From contig JAHYIO010000023.1 of the NCBI GenBank assembly GCA_020543525.1, forward strand, positions 186,001-250,000: 64,000 nucleotides of DNA. Reading direction: 5' to 3'. Every line of letters begins with the position of its first letter. The first letter of the stretch is position 1. A model generated the notes under the pieces. It saw nothing but the letters and a program-made list of their open reading frames with translations, made no database searches and was not told where the DNA came from. The DNA comes from Coriolopsis trogii. Taxonomy: Eukaryota; Basidiomycota; Agaricomycetes; Polyporales; Polyporaceae. Below, in pieces: positions 36,592 through 48,314 of the stretch. The position numbers and the translations under genes were made by a program.

Positions 36592-37337
36592 ACAAGGATG
36601 ATCCTCTGGTAGCTGGTGCAACTCCCCCGACTCCGATACTTAACATGATAGGCTCCACTCATGATGTGCCCTCTATGTATGTATGCATATCATCTTGTGT
36701 CCAAGTTCGCTGCCCTTCCTGGAGTGTTGATTGGCGTCCGTAGTCGACTGAGATGAAGTGACACTATTCCGAAAATCGCTCGCTGATTGCATTGTTGTTG
36801 TCGATCGTCACCAGATACGTTCGTAATCATATCTCTGAACCTTCACGATGGACTCAACAAACATCGGAATCCTCAGCGGTTACTAAGATGTTCCACGTTG
36901 GGACGGCCAGTGCGGCGCGGACTTGGTCCTCGGTCCTATAACCTATTGACAGTCGGGAGTGCGCATAGAGTGCGCATGTGTTATCATATGCAAACAACCT
37001 CGGGCATGTCGTAGAGTTTTCCTCTCTAAACTGGGACCTACTAGTAGGACAGCCGCGACAAAAGAACATCGCGAGCGCTCTCTCTCAAGCGCCGCCTTGC
37101 CCTCGAGTATGGCTATATAAACACGGCCAACACGGTCGATACACTCCGTTGGCGATGCATATGGTGAAGATACGAGAGGGTCGCGAGGCGAATGCGTGCA
37201 AGACGGGCGTTACCGAGTAAGCGGCGGAAGTCGTGGATGCGATATGGCAGCAGCACGGACTCAGACCTGTTGAATGTGTACAATTACAGCACAATGCTCG
37301 ACAACTGTCCCGGTATGACTATATGGACATTCACCTA
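36592..37337. other. intergenic with gelsolin relic
   Basis: Nothing recognisable except the gelsolin 3' relic at 37089-37220. It separates the DUF4436-like gene from the convergent WD40 gene. Confidence 0.5.
37089..37220 (+). pseudogene. relic of gelsolin gene 3' end
   Basis: It matches the last part of the gelsolin coding sequence (34236-34377): gcgccg..cctcgagtatgg, then ggtgaagatacgagagggt, and a terminal GAG codon plus stop (gtTACCGAGTAA against ATCGCCGAGTGA). Small indels put the copy out of frame in the middle. It is in the same orientation and about 2.7 kb downstream of the parent gene, which suggests an old local duplication. Confidence 0.75.
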
Positions 37338-39692
37338 TTAGTACAAGACCGTGCCCATATCACTGTCCTCATCTGAGAAAACCACTTCGTCCTCGCTGTC
37401 CATACTTACGCTAGGCTCCCATGGACGGACCCTGAAGACGTCCGCATTGCTCTCTTGCCTCAAAATCCTAGGAAACGCGCGTAGATCGGTTATTTGCTCT
37501 CCGACCAATCTGAGAGAAAGCTTTGAGTACTCACTCGTCAAACAGCTGAATCGCTTCCCCGTCGTCATCGTTCTCGTCATGCGTCGGGTCGTCGACCATG
37601 CCCATCGCCCTTAGATACAGCTCGCGCGAGCTGGGGTTGTCCGCCATCACCGTGCGTACCGCCGTCGGTGTGCGCTCGAGAGGCTCCGTGCACGACGTCG
37701 TGGATGTCGGGCTGTGAAGGCGGATGTAACGCTCGATGCCCGCTGTAAGCAAGAAAGGGCGATGTGGGTGGATGAGGGCCGTGTTAACGATGGAGTCATG
37801 GCCTGCCGAAAGGAGGTGAGATAAACGAATGCATGGTGAGGGTGGCTCGCAAGAGCGTACCTGTAAGTCGCGCAAGCGGGGTGGAAATATCCACCGGAAC
37901 ATATCGTGGACCAGTATACGACGACGCATACCCTGTGAGCGTCGCCGTCAGTCGTCACCACAGCAGCCCCGAATGCGATATATGACGGTTGCGCACCTAT
38001 CTCGCCTGGTCGTTCATTCTTGATCCAGTCTGAATGCTCGACTACTGTTCGGCCTTCCAACAAGACGCACTCCTCGGGTATCTTCCAGACGTACGTTCGA
38101 AAATCGTCCGATCCCTGTGCGTAGTACATGTCCCTATCCGAGCCAAAGCTGCCGAAGGTGCCGTGCTGAAAGAATGTTGCCTCAGTTGGTGCAAAACACG
38201 AAGCGAACGGATGGGTAAAACCTTCATGGTGCAGCTGTTGAAGTATGTCTTCTCCCCGGGAGGGACAGGAGTACCGTCTGGGAGGTTGCGACCGCTGAAG
38301 GTGGCAATGGGATATGGATCATTGAGCGCATACATCGTCGGCGTATGATGCTACGCAAAGAAATGGATGGCATCAAATGTCTACGCCACAGTTAAGCGAA
38401 TTTCGCTCACGAGCATAGTGACGGCTAATCTGCGTCCTGAACATACAAATAACCTTAAATTCAATCATCATGATACATTTTCAATCGTAGCTACTCACCA
38501 TCGCGGTCGAAGACCAGACTGCTCACTTCAGGACAGGCCATGCGCGCTTGCCCTTGTTTGGCTATAGTTGTGACATACTACTAATCATCAGCTCAATGTA
38601 GATGAGCGTTGAGAGCATCTCACCTCTTGCACGACCCCTTTGTTGCGGCGCTGAGACAAAGGGCCGAATGTCATCCTCACATCTCTGAGACAGACCTGGT
38701 CGCGGTTGTCGCTCGTCGCAAATAGATTGGGCATCGTCGGATGGTACTGCACACACGTGAATTCCCTGTCGTGCTGGAAGGTGGACTGAGCTCGAGTGTA
38801 TGCCGGATTTGTCCGCATATCATGCAGAATGATGCGCCCGTCTTCGCTGTAAGAGAGCCAGGGTCGTGAGTGATCAATTTGAGTAGCGCGACAAATATAA
38901 AATCTGCTCACGATGCGCTCAGGAAGAGATGGTCATCCTCAGGATGACATGAGATGGCACGAATACTGTCCTATACTCTCTGTGAAATTGGAAGGCTGAA
39001 GATTCAGGCCCGGTGAAACCTTACCTCATGCTGATTGTCTCGCCAGCTGGGTGAACCTGCACCGCCTTGAACCTGGCTCGAGGATCGTAGATCCGATAAA
39101 TCGTACTGGTATATATTGCTTCGTGAGTCGCCACTATGTGACTGTCGTGAATCGAAGCAATCAGCGGACATCAGGGGTACTACTGACCAATATAAGTATT
39201 GTCCGGAAGCGGAGAAAGCGAGAGTGAAAACATTGGACTGAAGACGATGTCAGTCCAGATGGCGTAGTTGGACACTAGATTGCGCACCCTCGGTCCAACA
39301 AACCTCGCGCTCGGTGCTGAGAGGTTCTCCTGATTGAAGTCCCACAACTGGACATACGGATCTGGAGGGAGTCAGTCGGTGCTACTTTCCGAGTTCTGTC
39401 ACAGAGAAGATACCATCTCCTGCGCTAGCAAGCCATCTTCCATCACCAGAGAAAACGAGCGCGTTGACACAGGACGTATGGGCCACTAATTTCCTGTGAT
39501 GCACGAGTCGTCCGCGTGAGTATGATAAGGACATAGATTACGCGAGAATCGTCTCAACTTCGAGTATGGGAGACCATCATGTAGTAGCTTATCCACAGCA
39601 AACCGTCTGTCCACGATCGGCAGGTGTTTCTTGAAAGCATTCGTTGCACCCACAGACAAAGTTGACCATGACGTTGATATTGACTGTTCCAT
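37338..39692 (-). CDS. WD40-repeat protein, DCAF5-like
   Basis: Fourteen exons, high to low: 39692-39542, 39485-39414, 39361-39288, 39237-39188, 39133-39025, 38970-38912, 38846-38624, 38577-38499, 38436-38411, 38350-38222, 38165-37997, 37932-37861, 37802-37535 and 37467-37338; phases agree, 536 aa. WD repeats are visible as AHTSCVNALVFSGDGRWLAS, DDPYVQLWD, SNVFTLAFSASGQYLYCG, SIRAISCHPEDDHLFLSAS, DGRIILHDMRT, YYAQGSDDFRTYVWKIP and HDSIVNTALIHPHRPFLLT. The order matches DCAF5-type substrate receptors of CUL4-DDB1 ubiquitin ligases; the D-M-R of ILHDMRT and the D-V-R of CLRDVRM are the WDxR-type boxes expected to touch DDB1. The C-terminus is acidic and Asp/Glu-rich. Exon 9 is only 26 nt. Confidence 0.85.
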
Positions 39693-40196
39693 GAAACCAG
39701 GTCAGTCTATCTCACTGGCTCGGCAAGCCGCGTGGTCTACAAGAAATGTAAGTTGGAAGGATACGTAAGGGAATGAAGCCAATAGGAATCGAAAGAGGGA
39801 TGATAGTGATGAGAGCGTTTCGAGAGGTGGTGGTGGTGCGGAGCTACCCGGAAAACGGGGCGTCTACAGCCCACGACGACAAAGGTGCCGAGCGTCTCGT
39901 CTAGATCTCTACTACCCTCACGGCCTCTATTACTGCCGCCAGTGGCTATAAGAACCATCTATCGCCATAAGGACGGGTCCACTATGAGCCTTATTGGTAG
40001 CCGGCGGCATAATAGGAAGTGAGTCTTGAAACGCAATTGCGCATGCCATCGGTCTGCCAAACATTATGCGCGCAAATGAGAACATATTCGCTACTAGCTG
40101 GTTGAAGGTGGTAGGTTCCAAGTTCATCTACACTTTTCGAGACAGTTGCCCATGTTGACAGCCTGCGCCTCATTCACAGGCTCACCCTATCCGGAA
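39693..40196. other. intergenic, promoter of WD40 gene
   Basis: It lies between the 3' end of F-box gene A and the WD40 start, both on the minus strand. No coding sequence was recognised. Confidence 0.5.
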
Positions 40197-42827
40197 ACCG
40201 CTACCTCCGGCAAAGCATCGCCATCCGCCCCCTCACCAGTCCTCCTAGACGGCAAAGTGACTGGGGGTCTAACGATCGGAGAACTCTTCGTGGGATGCAA
40301 GTGCACCCTGCCGTCGAGGACACACTGGTGGTGGTCCGCAATGTCATGTCTGAGTATCGAGCACCTAGAGTCAGAGCTGTCGTCACAAACGAACGGACGG
40401 AACGATAATCTACCTGTCCTTCAGGTGCTCCTTCATTTCGGCACCTGACCCATCGAAGTCTTCGCAGAGAGAACAGGCCCACACGCCGGGCGAATCGAGG
40501 GAAAGAATATGAGCCTCGGCCTCGAGCTCCCGTATGCGCACCAAGTCGGCCACGCTCACGGCCTCCCAGGCGGTGGGGGCCCGAGAAGGGTGGACTGGTA
40601 CCCGACAATTCTCATTGCAATAGTCATGATCCATCTACCGTGGCGATGTCAACGGATAATGTGCCAGAACAGGCCAACACACTCACCGCTGCCTCCCAAG
40701 TGTAAACAGTGTCGGGCCTCCCTAGCTTCACGCATTCCGTGCATCGAAGTCGGCCTTCGCAGGCAGCCAGGTCGGCCGCAGTTGCACGCCTGAAATCGAG
40801 ACCGAGGGCGGCGACGATCTTCCGCATGGGCTCCAATGCCCAACGAGCGTAGGATCCCCAGAGGAGATTTTGAGACGCCGACTTCACCTGTCCCTCGACA
40901 GTCTCATGTCCCTCGATAAGACGCTTGGCGATGACATCGTGTGGCAGCGGGCATGGATTACACTCGTGAAACAAGGCGTCCTCGAAGCGCATGCAAGCAG
41001 ACCCGTCCGGGCAGAATCGGCATTTGAAGATCACAACGGCAAGGTCCAAGGGCTTCTTCGTTCCCTTCGGGATCGTTGCTGTATAGCGTCGCAGGACGCG
41101 CACCACTTCCTTGGCTATGTCCGTCTTCAAGTCGGCCACGATCCCGGGTAGTACTCTTAGGAAGTCGTCGGTAGTCAGGACTCTACTTGCGGGAGCGTCG
41201 GTGATCAACTTGCACCTCTTTGCGACACCGAGGAAACTGAGACGACCCTTGAGCCCGTAGTGTAGGGACAATGCCTGCTCGAGAACACTGAGACGGGCAG
41301 CGACGAGATCAACTCGTTCTTCTTCCAGTCGTACAGCCCGAGTCTCCTCGAGCAACTCCATCACCTCGTCAACTTGTATCACCTGGAGCCATTCTGCGCG
41401 ACTGGTGAGCGCCGGATGAAGTATAGTCTCAAAGGGTGCACGTACCGCTCTGAGTGAGCTTGGTGGACCGCCGGACTACTGGCATGTTTGCTAACAGCTC
41501 CAGATCTGTCTTACCGAGACGATCCACTTCCTTGTCCCATCCCTCCTCTCGTAGCTTCTCCAAGATTCTGGAAGAACATCCATATGTTAGCTCGTGCAAG
41601 GCACTGTCAAAGAGTTCGTTGCCACTCACGCTGCGAAACGTTGTTCTCTCTTGACGTCGAGCGCGGCGGATCGATGGTTCTCCTGTTGTGCGAACCACGC
41701 GGCAAAACGACTCCCCAGCTAGCGCGATACATATGAGCGTGGAGGTGTCGAGTGTATGAGCAGAGTACTCACGACATTACGCGCCTCACACGTCTTCCTT
41801 GCTCTCGCGAGCTCCTCCCTAGCCGCAGCAATCTTTGAGACCATACCGAGCTTCTTCCTTGCGATGCTTTCAATTGCGGCAGCGAGTGCATCCACCTCGT
41901 TCTTCATGAAGTAGACATGATGTGCATGCGTATCCAAGATACGACCAGATCTTGGAACAAAGTAATCCATGGTCAGGCGATTTCGGAGACGACGATACTG
42001 TAGATGAACTCACGGAGGAAGCTTGATCTTGGGGCTCACATACATAGAACACATATCGTGGACATCGCCGCTGATCCCAAAAATGCGAGCGGCCCCCGTG
42101 ACCAATACCTGAGCCTTTGTATGATTGTATGTCCTGATGTTGTCCTCGTTAGATTGACGAAGCTCATGTTCTGGAATTGAAGAACGTACACTTTTGAGAG
42201 ACACGCGGAGCAGCACCGCGCAAACCAAGCCGGTTGGTGCACCTTGCGGGCGGGAGCCCCACAGAACTGGTTCAACGTCAGAAAGCTCCCAAAATTCAAG
42301 AAGGATACCTCGTACGACTTACGTGACAGCATGGCGCGTACAGGAAGTGCACGAAGGCCGGCAGACTCATGTCTTCTGGTCGGGGCGGTAGGTCATCTGC
42401 ATTTTTGCAAACAGTCTCCCACACGGTCTTCTCGATATTGCGTTTCAGGAGGAAGTCCCGCATTCCTTTGCATGTTCTGACGAGTGCGCAGAGCTCCCGT
42501 GGGTGAAGATTTTTGTAAATCTGCGGAAGGAGGCGCGCGAAATTAACGTTGGTTATGAGTCGACGAGTCGTGGGGCGTAACCAGTGGAGGAAGCCATACC
42601 TCGATCATGACGTCGATAGGCAATTCCATAACCTGAAGTTTCGGCTTGCGTTGCTTGTTAGTTTGCTGCTTGGTTTTGCCTGCAGAGTCCGGCAATTTGG
42701 GCCGGGCTACTTCAGTGTTGTTCGGAATGGGCTCTTCGTCTCGCAGTGATTGGGGAACATTGTCGTTCGATAGGTTGCTGGAGGAAGCCTTGCCAGTCTT
42801 CACTTTCTTGCGTGGTCGCAGATTCAT
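40197..42827 (-). CDS. F-box / zinc-finger protein, tandem copy A
   Basis: Ten exons, from ATG at 42827 to TAG at 40199-40197, about 720 aa; intron positions and phases match copies B and C. A basic, Lys/Ser-rich leader (MNLRPRKKVK) precedes the F-box, which crosses intron 1: VMELPIDVMIE then IYKNLHPRELCALVRTCKGM. Next come a Cys/His segment (CCHFCGAPARKVHQPAWF, RCCSACL), a charged coiled-coil-like region, and a domain shared by all copies with paired cysteines (CRFCPDGSACMRFEDALFHE, CTECVKLGRPDTVYTWEAA). Near the end is a C2H2-like finger (ACSLCEDFDGSGAEMKEHL..RHDIADHHQC). The last exon carries HLHPTKSSPIVRPP. F-boxes recruit Skp1-Cul1 ubiquitin ligases; the target is unknown. This copy is the most divergent of the three. 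Confidence 0.85.
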
Positions 42828-42965
42828 TCAGCTTAACAAGGGAGAGAGGGGTGTTTACGTGACAATTGTTGGTGGTTGGAAGTAAGGAGACTCGCACCCG
42901 GCGCTCGGTTAAGTACGTTTGGCCATTGCGGGATCTCCTGCCAAATTGAGCAATTAAAAGAGGTC
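42828..42965 (-). promoter_or_regulatory. duplicated promoter/5' UTR block A
   Basis: Directly upstream of the copy A ATG. It shares blocks with the promoters of copies B and C: ggcgctcggtta.gtac, tggcca, and gatctcctgccaaattgagc (B and C: gatctcctaccagattcagc and gatctcctgccagattcagc). It also shares the leader gttggtggttgga. It probably holds the core promoter. Confidence 0.65.
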
Positions 42966-43892
42966 AGTATGATCAGCGTCTGTTTAGACTACGTACGCTA
43001 TAGTAGATTAGCAGAGCAGCGTTTCGGGTTTGCACTTGAGCTAGCGAAGACAAAGATGTCTTGGACGAAGAGAACCTAGGAATGGTTGAACACGAAGAAC
43101 TTTTACTTGTCGTTTCGAACAGTATACGGAATCCTTGATACCTGCAATACATGGTAGGCTTGTCTCACTACCAATCATATTAGTAGTCCAGTTCGGAGGT
43201 CAGGCGACATCACGACATGAACCACAACATCGATCAACGTGTCCACGGTGACTCACCGTTTCTGCAATGTATGGCGTTGAGCAAGGAACAAAGAACGTGG
43301 TGCCCGGTCATCATCTTTGTACATTCACCATAGTGCATTGGCAATTTCAAGGCCGGAGACTGACTCGGGGGAGGGCGCGGTGATATCAAGAGGGGGGTTC
43401 AGTTTGCAGAGAAACTTAAACCTTTGTTAAACCTATAGCTTTTGAGTAGTCGTGCGACACTAGTATCATGGTAATAACCGGTAAGAGGGCCGCTTGCTCG
43501 TTGAGGACAACCGGTTCCACGCGGAAAATATCAGACGACATCGAGTAGACTGCAGCATGAAGTTTCGAAGGCGAGAACGAGTTGCCGCGGATGAGGTCGG
43601 AAGAGAAGACGCAGAGTACGGGCGTCTCAGACAACTCTCGACTCTTCATCTTTTCTTTTACGCTCACTCGACAAACTAGTTCTGAGGGCTGTTTGCAAAA
43701 CCGACATACTTTCTTGTCCCACAACATATGAGCTATAGCTGAGGCTCGGCGGTGGGCTGTGGCTGACTCGATCGGTCAGGATGAGGTGCGTGCTGGGACC
43801 CGAATCTCGTCCGAGCGACAGTCTCTCTTCTCCAGCCAACCTCCATCCTCTTCTCCTGTTCCGTAATCCTTTCTGCCACCGTGCTTGCTGTT
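42966..43892. other. intergenic between divergent F-box A and SDR
   Basis: No gene was recognised. The frames present on both strands near 43416-43727 lack family features. Confidence 0.5.
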
Positions 43893-44777
43893 ATGCCACC
43901 ATTTGTCTTTGTTTCACCCGCAACTCGTGGGCTTGGGCTCGCCCTTGTCCGTCACTACCTCCGCAACACATCCCTACCAGTATTCTGCACATATCGCCCC
44001 GAACCACCTTCTGAAGCCGCGTCAGATCATCCCGTGAGGACCGAAGAAACTGTACGCGATTACATCATGCAGCCGCTTGCCGACAAGAAAGTCGACCCTT
44101 CGCGTCTCAGAGCTTTCTCCCTTGACCTCACCTCCGAGGAGAGCATCGCACTCGCAGCAGATACGCTCGCCTCAGTCCTTTCCGAACTCTCAGACACACC
44201 GTCCTACATCCGCATTGCCTTCTTCCTCGGAGGCATCCTCTATCCAGAGCGGCAGCCTGCAGACCTGGTGCTTGAGCAACTACTCGAGACATTCAAGCTG
44301 AACACGATATCTCACCTGCTCCTCATCAAACATTTCTCCCGATTCCTCCCTCCTGTCACCAAGTCTCCGTCTCCTACTTCAGAATCCTCCTCCGAACGAC
44401 TTGTCGACGGCGCGTCTGCGAACAGCGTCGAGTCTGCCCTGGCCAAATGGGTGCACGTCTCCGCTCGCGTCGGCTCCATCTCGGACAACCGTCTCGGCGG
44501 CTGGTACTCGTACCGCGCCTCCAAAGCCGCACTCAATCAGGTCATCCGCACGTTCGACCTCCATCTCCAAGCGAAGAAGATGCCAGCTATGTGCGTCGGC
44601 GTTCACCCAGGAACCGTCAAGACTGATCTTAGCAAGGCATTCTGGAAGGGGGTGCCTGCAGAGAAGCTCTTCGAGCCTAACTTTGCCGCGCAGAAACTGG
44701 CCGAGGTTGTGGAGCATCTCCTTGTTGAGCAGAGAGGTCAAGTATGGGATTGGAAGGGTGAGCTGGTGAAACCTTGA
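43893..44777 (+). CDS. short-chain dehydrogenase/reductase
   Basis: A single exon of 294 aa, starting at the first ATG of the frame (ttATGCCACC), 12 nt after a GTG in the same frame. It is a Rossmann-fold NAD(P)-dependent oxidoreductase of the SDR superfamily. The nucleotide-binding turn is SPATRGLGLALV near the N-terminus. The catalytic triad is S190 (HVSARVG), Y207 and K211 (YSYRASKAALNQ). GVHPGTVKTDLSKAF follows, as in C-factor/sniffer-like SDRs. It resembles fungal C-factor-type SDRs; the substrate is unknown. It is one of few intronless genes here and lies on the opposite strand to the F-box copies on either side of it. Confidence 0.87.
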   Translation: MPPFVFVSPATRGLGLALVRHYLRNTSLPVFCTYRPEPPSEAASDHPVRTEETVRDYIMQPLADKKVDPSRLRAFSLDLTSEESIALAADTLASVLSELSDTPSYIRIAFFLGGILYPERQPADLVLEQLLETFKLNTISHLLLIKHFSRFLPPVTKSPSPTSESSSERLVDGASANSVESALAKWVHVSARVGSISDNRLGGWYSYRASKAALNQVIRTFDLHLQAKKMPAMCVGVHPGTVKTDLSKAFWKGVPAEKLFEPNFAAQKLAEVVEHLLVEQRGQVWDWKGELVKP

Positions 44778-45044
44778 TCGTACACCGTACGCCTGCTTTG
44801 TCGTGAATCTCGTTTGATCCTGCACACGTACAGACACAGAGCTCTCGCATAGCTCAATCTCGAACCCGTAGCCGTCAAGTAGATTGCATGCGGAATACAG
44901 GAAGCATTCATTGGTCATACGTACTGCGATGATGGCTATGTGGGACTCGGTGCTGACGCATACCGTGGAAGATGAACTCGCTCGCTGGTTGGACATCTGT
45001 GCCCAACGCGCTCGGCTCACCTATCTCAATGCTGCTACCTTTAG
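44778..45044. other. convergent 3' flank
   Basis: Short stretch between the 3' ends of the SDR gene (+) and F-box copy B (-). No feature seen. Confidence 0.5.
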
Positions 45045-47744
45045 CTAAGCTGCAGCATCGGTTTCGCTGCTCCCCTCCTCCTTCGCCGGTAATTCAACAG
45101 CGGGCCTTACGACTGGCGCACTCTTGGTCGGGTGCAAGTATACTGTTCCATCTTGTACACACTGGTTGGCATCGGTAATGCCGTGTCTACAAGTCAAATA
45201 TCGAACGTCAGTTTGAGCCGACGCCCCCACGAAGAGCAAGAGGTTCGAAAACTTACTCCTCGAGCAGATGCTCCTTCATCTTGGCACCTGGGCCATCCCA
45301 GTTAATGCAGCGAGAACATGCCCAGACTGCGCCGATAGAGTCGAGAGACTGCACATGGGTCTTCGCCTCCAGTTCCCGCACACGCACCAAGTCGTCCTCG
45401 CTTACGGCCTCCCAGGTGGAATTTCCCCAGTGCTTCGGCCTACGATCTCCGTACCCATTCGACGCTAAGTAGGAATGGTCCATCTGTGGGTTTGGTGTTC
45501 CATTGCGTCAATGCTAGGGACCCACCACGCAAGTACGACGGGGACACTTACGGCAGCCTCCCAAGTGTAGATCATGTCTGGCTCCCCCCGCTCCGCGCAC
45601 GATTTGCAACGGAGTCGTCCTTCGCAGGCAGCCAGCTCAGCTGCCGTCGCACGCGTTGGATCGAGCTCGAGGGCGGTGATGATTCTTTGCATGGGCTCCA
45701 ACGCCCAGGTGTCGTAGTATCCCCTGAGGAGTCTCTGCATCGCCGCCTTCGCCCGATCTTCGACCGTGTCAGGTCTGTCGATGATGCGTTTTGCCACTAA
45801 TTCATATGTATCCGCACCAACGCAACAATCGTGGAACAGGATGTCCTCGAAGCGCATGCAAGCCGAGCCCTCCGGGCAGTCACGACATTTGAAGATTGCG
45901 ACGGCGAGATCCAAGGGATTCTCCGTCTCTTCCGGGATGAACTTGGTGTACCGTCTCAGCCTGTCGATGGCTTCTTGGGTCATTGCCGCTTGCCAGTCTG
46001 CCGCAATCTTGGGTAGGACCTCGAGAAAGTCTTCGGGCGTGAGTACTCGGGATTTGGGAGCGTCAGTGAGCAACGTGCACCCCCACGCGAACGGGGAGAA
46101 ACCGGGGTGACGCTCCATCGCTGCATTCCTTGGAACCTGGACTCCGTAGTGCAGGGCGATCGCCTGCTCAAGCACCCTTAGACGGCCAGCAACAAGTTGG
46201 ACGTATTCTGCGTACAGCCGAGCAGCCCGCGTCTCCTCGAGCAGCTCTGTCAGCTCGGGAAGATGGCTTACTTGGAGCCATTCTATAGGACGTTAAGCAC
46301 CTGGAGAATAATGGCTGGAGAGCGTGACGTACCGCCCGGAGTGAGCTTAGTCGACCTTCGAACCACTGGCAAGTCCGCCATGCGGTCCAACCCTGCGTCA
46401 TCGATGAAGTCCATTTCCCTGTCCCATCCGGACTCTCGCAGCTTCTCGATGATTCTATGAGTAGGCCCGCACATTATTCCACAAGATGACTTTAGGATGG
46501 CTCAATACTACTCACGCGTCGAAGCGTTCCGCCCTCTTGGCGTCGAGCTGAGCTGCTCGCTGGTTCTCCTGCTCATTGAACCACACCGCAAGCCGTTGTC
46601 CACGCTAGCACGAAGATCAGAGGTGTTCATGGGCCGCGTCATCAAGTGCACTGTACACCAGAAAAGGACTCACATGTTCACGCATCTTACGGTCCTCTCC
46701 GGCTCTGTTGAGCTCCTCGTGTAAAGCTTCAGCCTTCGCCTTCTTGCTCAGCTTTTTGCGGCGAATGCGCCTGAAGTTGCGAACGACTGTGTCCACCTCG
46801 GTTTTCATGAATCGGTACAGGTGGGAGTATTTATCCTGAACATAACTCGAGCTTTCACGTTCTAGTCAGCATGATGCTAAGCGTTAGACAACAGGCTGCT
46901 GAGAGCAGGCTCACCAGTGGCACCTGCCCTTCGCGTTCGGGATCGTGTACATGGTGCAAACCTTGGGAGCATAAGCCCAGATGTCGGATGCTCGCTGGAT
47001 GAGTGAGACAGCCTCCTTGTGATCGTATGTCCTGTGTACAGTCTTCATCAGCTGTGAGCTTGGCACTGTACGGATTCGAGTACGTACACCTCGTATAGAC
47101 ATTCGGAGCAGCACCGCACTAACCAAGCCGGATGGTGCACCTTGCGGGCGATGGCCCCGCAGAACTACAAAGGCATCAGACACTGGTCAGGGGATAGCCA
47201 GAAACAACAACTAGACTCACGTGGCAGAATGGTGCATACAAGAGGTGCGTGAATGCAGGCATACTCATGTTCTCCGGCCGGGGCGGAAGATCGGTCGCGT
47301 TCTTGAAGGCAGCCTCCCATATCGTCTTCTCGATGTTGCGCTTCAACAGAAAGTTTCGCATGGCTGTACACGTCCTGACGAGAGCGCAGAGCTCCCTTGG
47401 ATGCAGGAGCTTACAAATCTGGAAAGGCGAAGGGACGCAACACGACCGTTGGTTAGAGCTTGTAGTCATGCAGGCGTAACCAGCGGCGAAAACCGTACCT
47501 CGATCATGACATCGACAGGGAAACCCAGAACTTCCAGCTTGTTTTTGCTTCGCCCGCGTGCTTTCTTCCCAGTCTTGCGCGCGGCTGCCTTCGAGGATTT
47601 GCCTTGTGCCACTTTAGTATCACTCACGATTGGGTCTTCGTGTTGCGATGGGGGGCCATTCTCGATCGTCTGTGTGCTCGCAGAAGCCTCAGGCTCATCA
47701 AGCTTCGCCTTCTTGCGCGGTCGCAGCTCCATAGAGGAAGACAT
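45045..47744 (-). CDS. F-box / zinc-finger protein, tandem copy B
   Basis: Same ten-exon plan as copies A and C, from ATG at 47744 to TAG at 45047-45045. The first exons are 47744-47499, 47418-47221 and 47164-47088. The F-box is VLGFPVDVMIE then ICKLLHPRELCALVRTCTAM. After it come CHFCGAIARKVHHPAWLVRC, the coiled region FRRIRRKKLSKKAKAE, RIIEKLRESGWDREMDF, VVRRSTKLTPG, EWLQVSHLPELTELLEETRA, and the Cys segment CRDCPEGSACMRFEDILFHD. The C-terminal C2H2-like finger is ACSRCINWDGPGAKMKEHLL with the second His and Cys in the next exon (HGITDANQC). It is closer to copy C than to copy A (WEAVSEDDLVRVRELEAK, LHPTKSAPVVRP). It probably acts as an SCF adaptor; the ligand is unknown. Confidence 0.85.
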
Positions 47745-47885
47745 GTTCACGACTGTTGAGGTTGTTGGCAGTTGGTGGTAGGAAGTCAAGAGAGAGATTC
47801 GCGCACCGGCGCTCGGTTATGTACGTTCAATGTTTGGCCAACACGAGATCTCCTACCAGATTCAGCGAACAAAGAAAGGAGGTCG
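47745..47885 (-). promoter_or_regulatory. duplicated promoter/5' UTR block B
   Basis: Upstream of the copy B ATG. It is almost collinear with block C: leader gttggcagttggtggtagga, then cgctcggttatgtac, tgtttggccaac and cgagatctcct. It shares shorter blocks with block A. Confidence 0.7.
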
Positions 47886-48314
47886 GTGTCAGCGCCTACT
47901 ACTAAGTCTGCGGTCTACCAGTTCAATACTAGTACCCACTGCAAAGATACGTGCGAGTCTTCCTCACGATAAGTACAGTATGCACGGCGTGCACACTGTA
48001 CTGAGCACTGCTAGGCGGCCTAGGCCTGCGCGGGTAATAAGGGACAACAAGGGCATAAAGCGATGTACAGATCATGAAGCCAAGTTTGAGATCGGAAGAC
48101 GTTCACCCGCCTAATCCTCGTTTGTTCATGAGAGTACTCAGTCTCCGAACCCGTAGTCGTCAAGTGAATTGCATTAGACATAAATCAATCGTACGTCCCC
48201 TAGCGATCGCCGTGAGCGACTATGGGCGTCGACGCATGCGGTAAAAGATAAACTCCTGCGTAAACAATGTTCGCGCCGAGCTCAGGCAGGCAGATGCTGT
48301 CAGATTTCCCCCAC
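47886..48314. other. intergenic between F-box B and C
   Basis: Non-coding. Part of it (roughly 47940-48065) still resembles the sequence upstream of copy C (roughly 51170-51290; for example cgggtaata..caacaaggg), so the duplicated unit extends past the core promoter. Confidence 0.5.
47974..48000. repeat. 27-bp imperfect palindrome
   Basis: The outer arms tacagt and actgta and the inner arms tgcac and gtgca surround ggc. It lies about 230 nt upstream of the copy B start and could be a protein-binding site. There is no direct evidence for that. Confidence 0.7.

Noticed and set aside
37100..37130. TATA-like ggctatataaac as a promoter
   Set aside because: It falls inside the gelsolin relic, and no gene starts downstream on that strand. 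The downstream gene is on the minus strand with its 3' end here.
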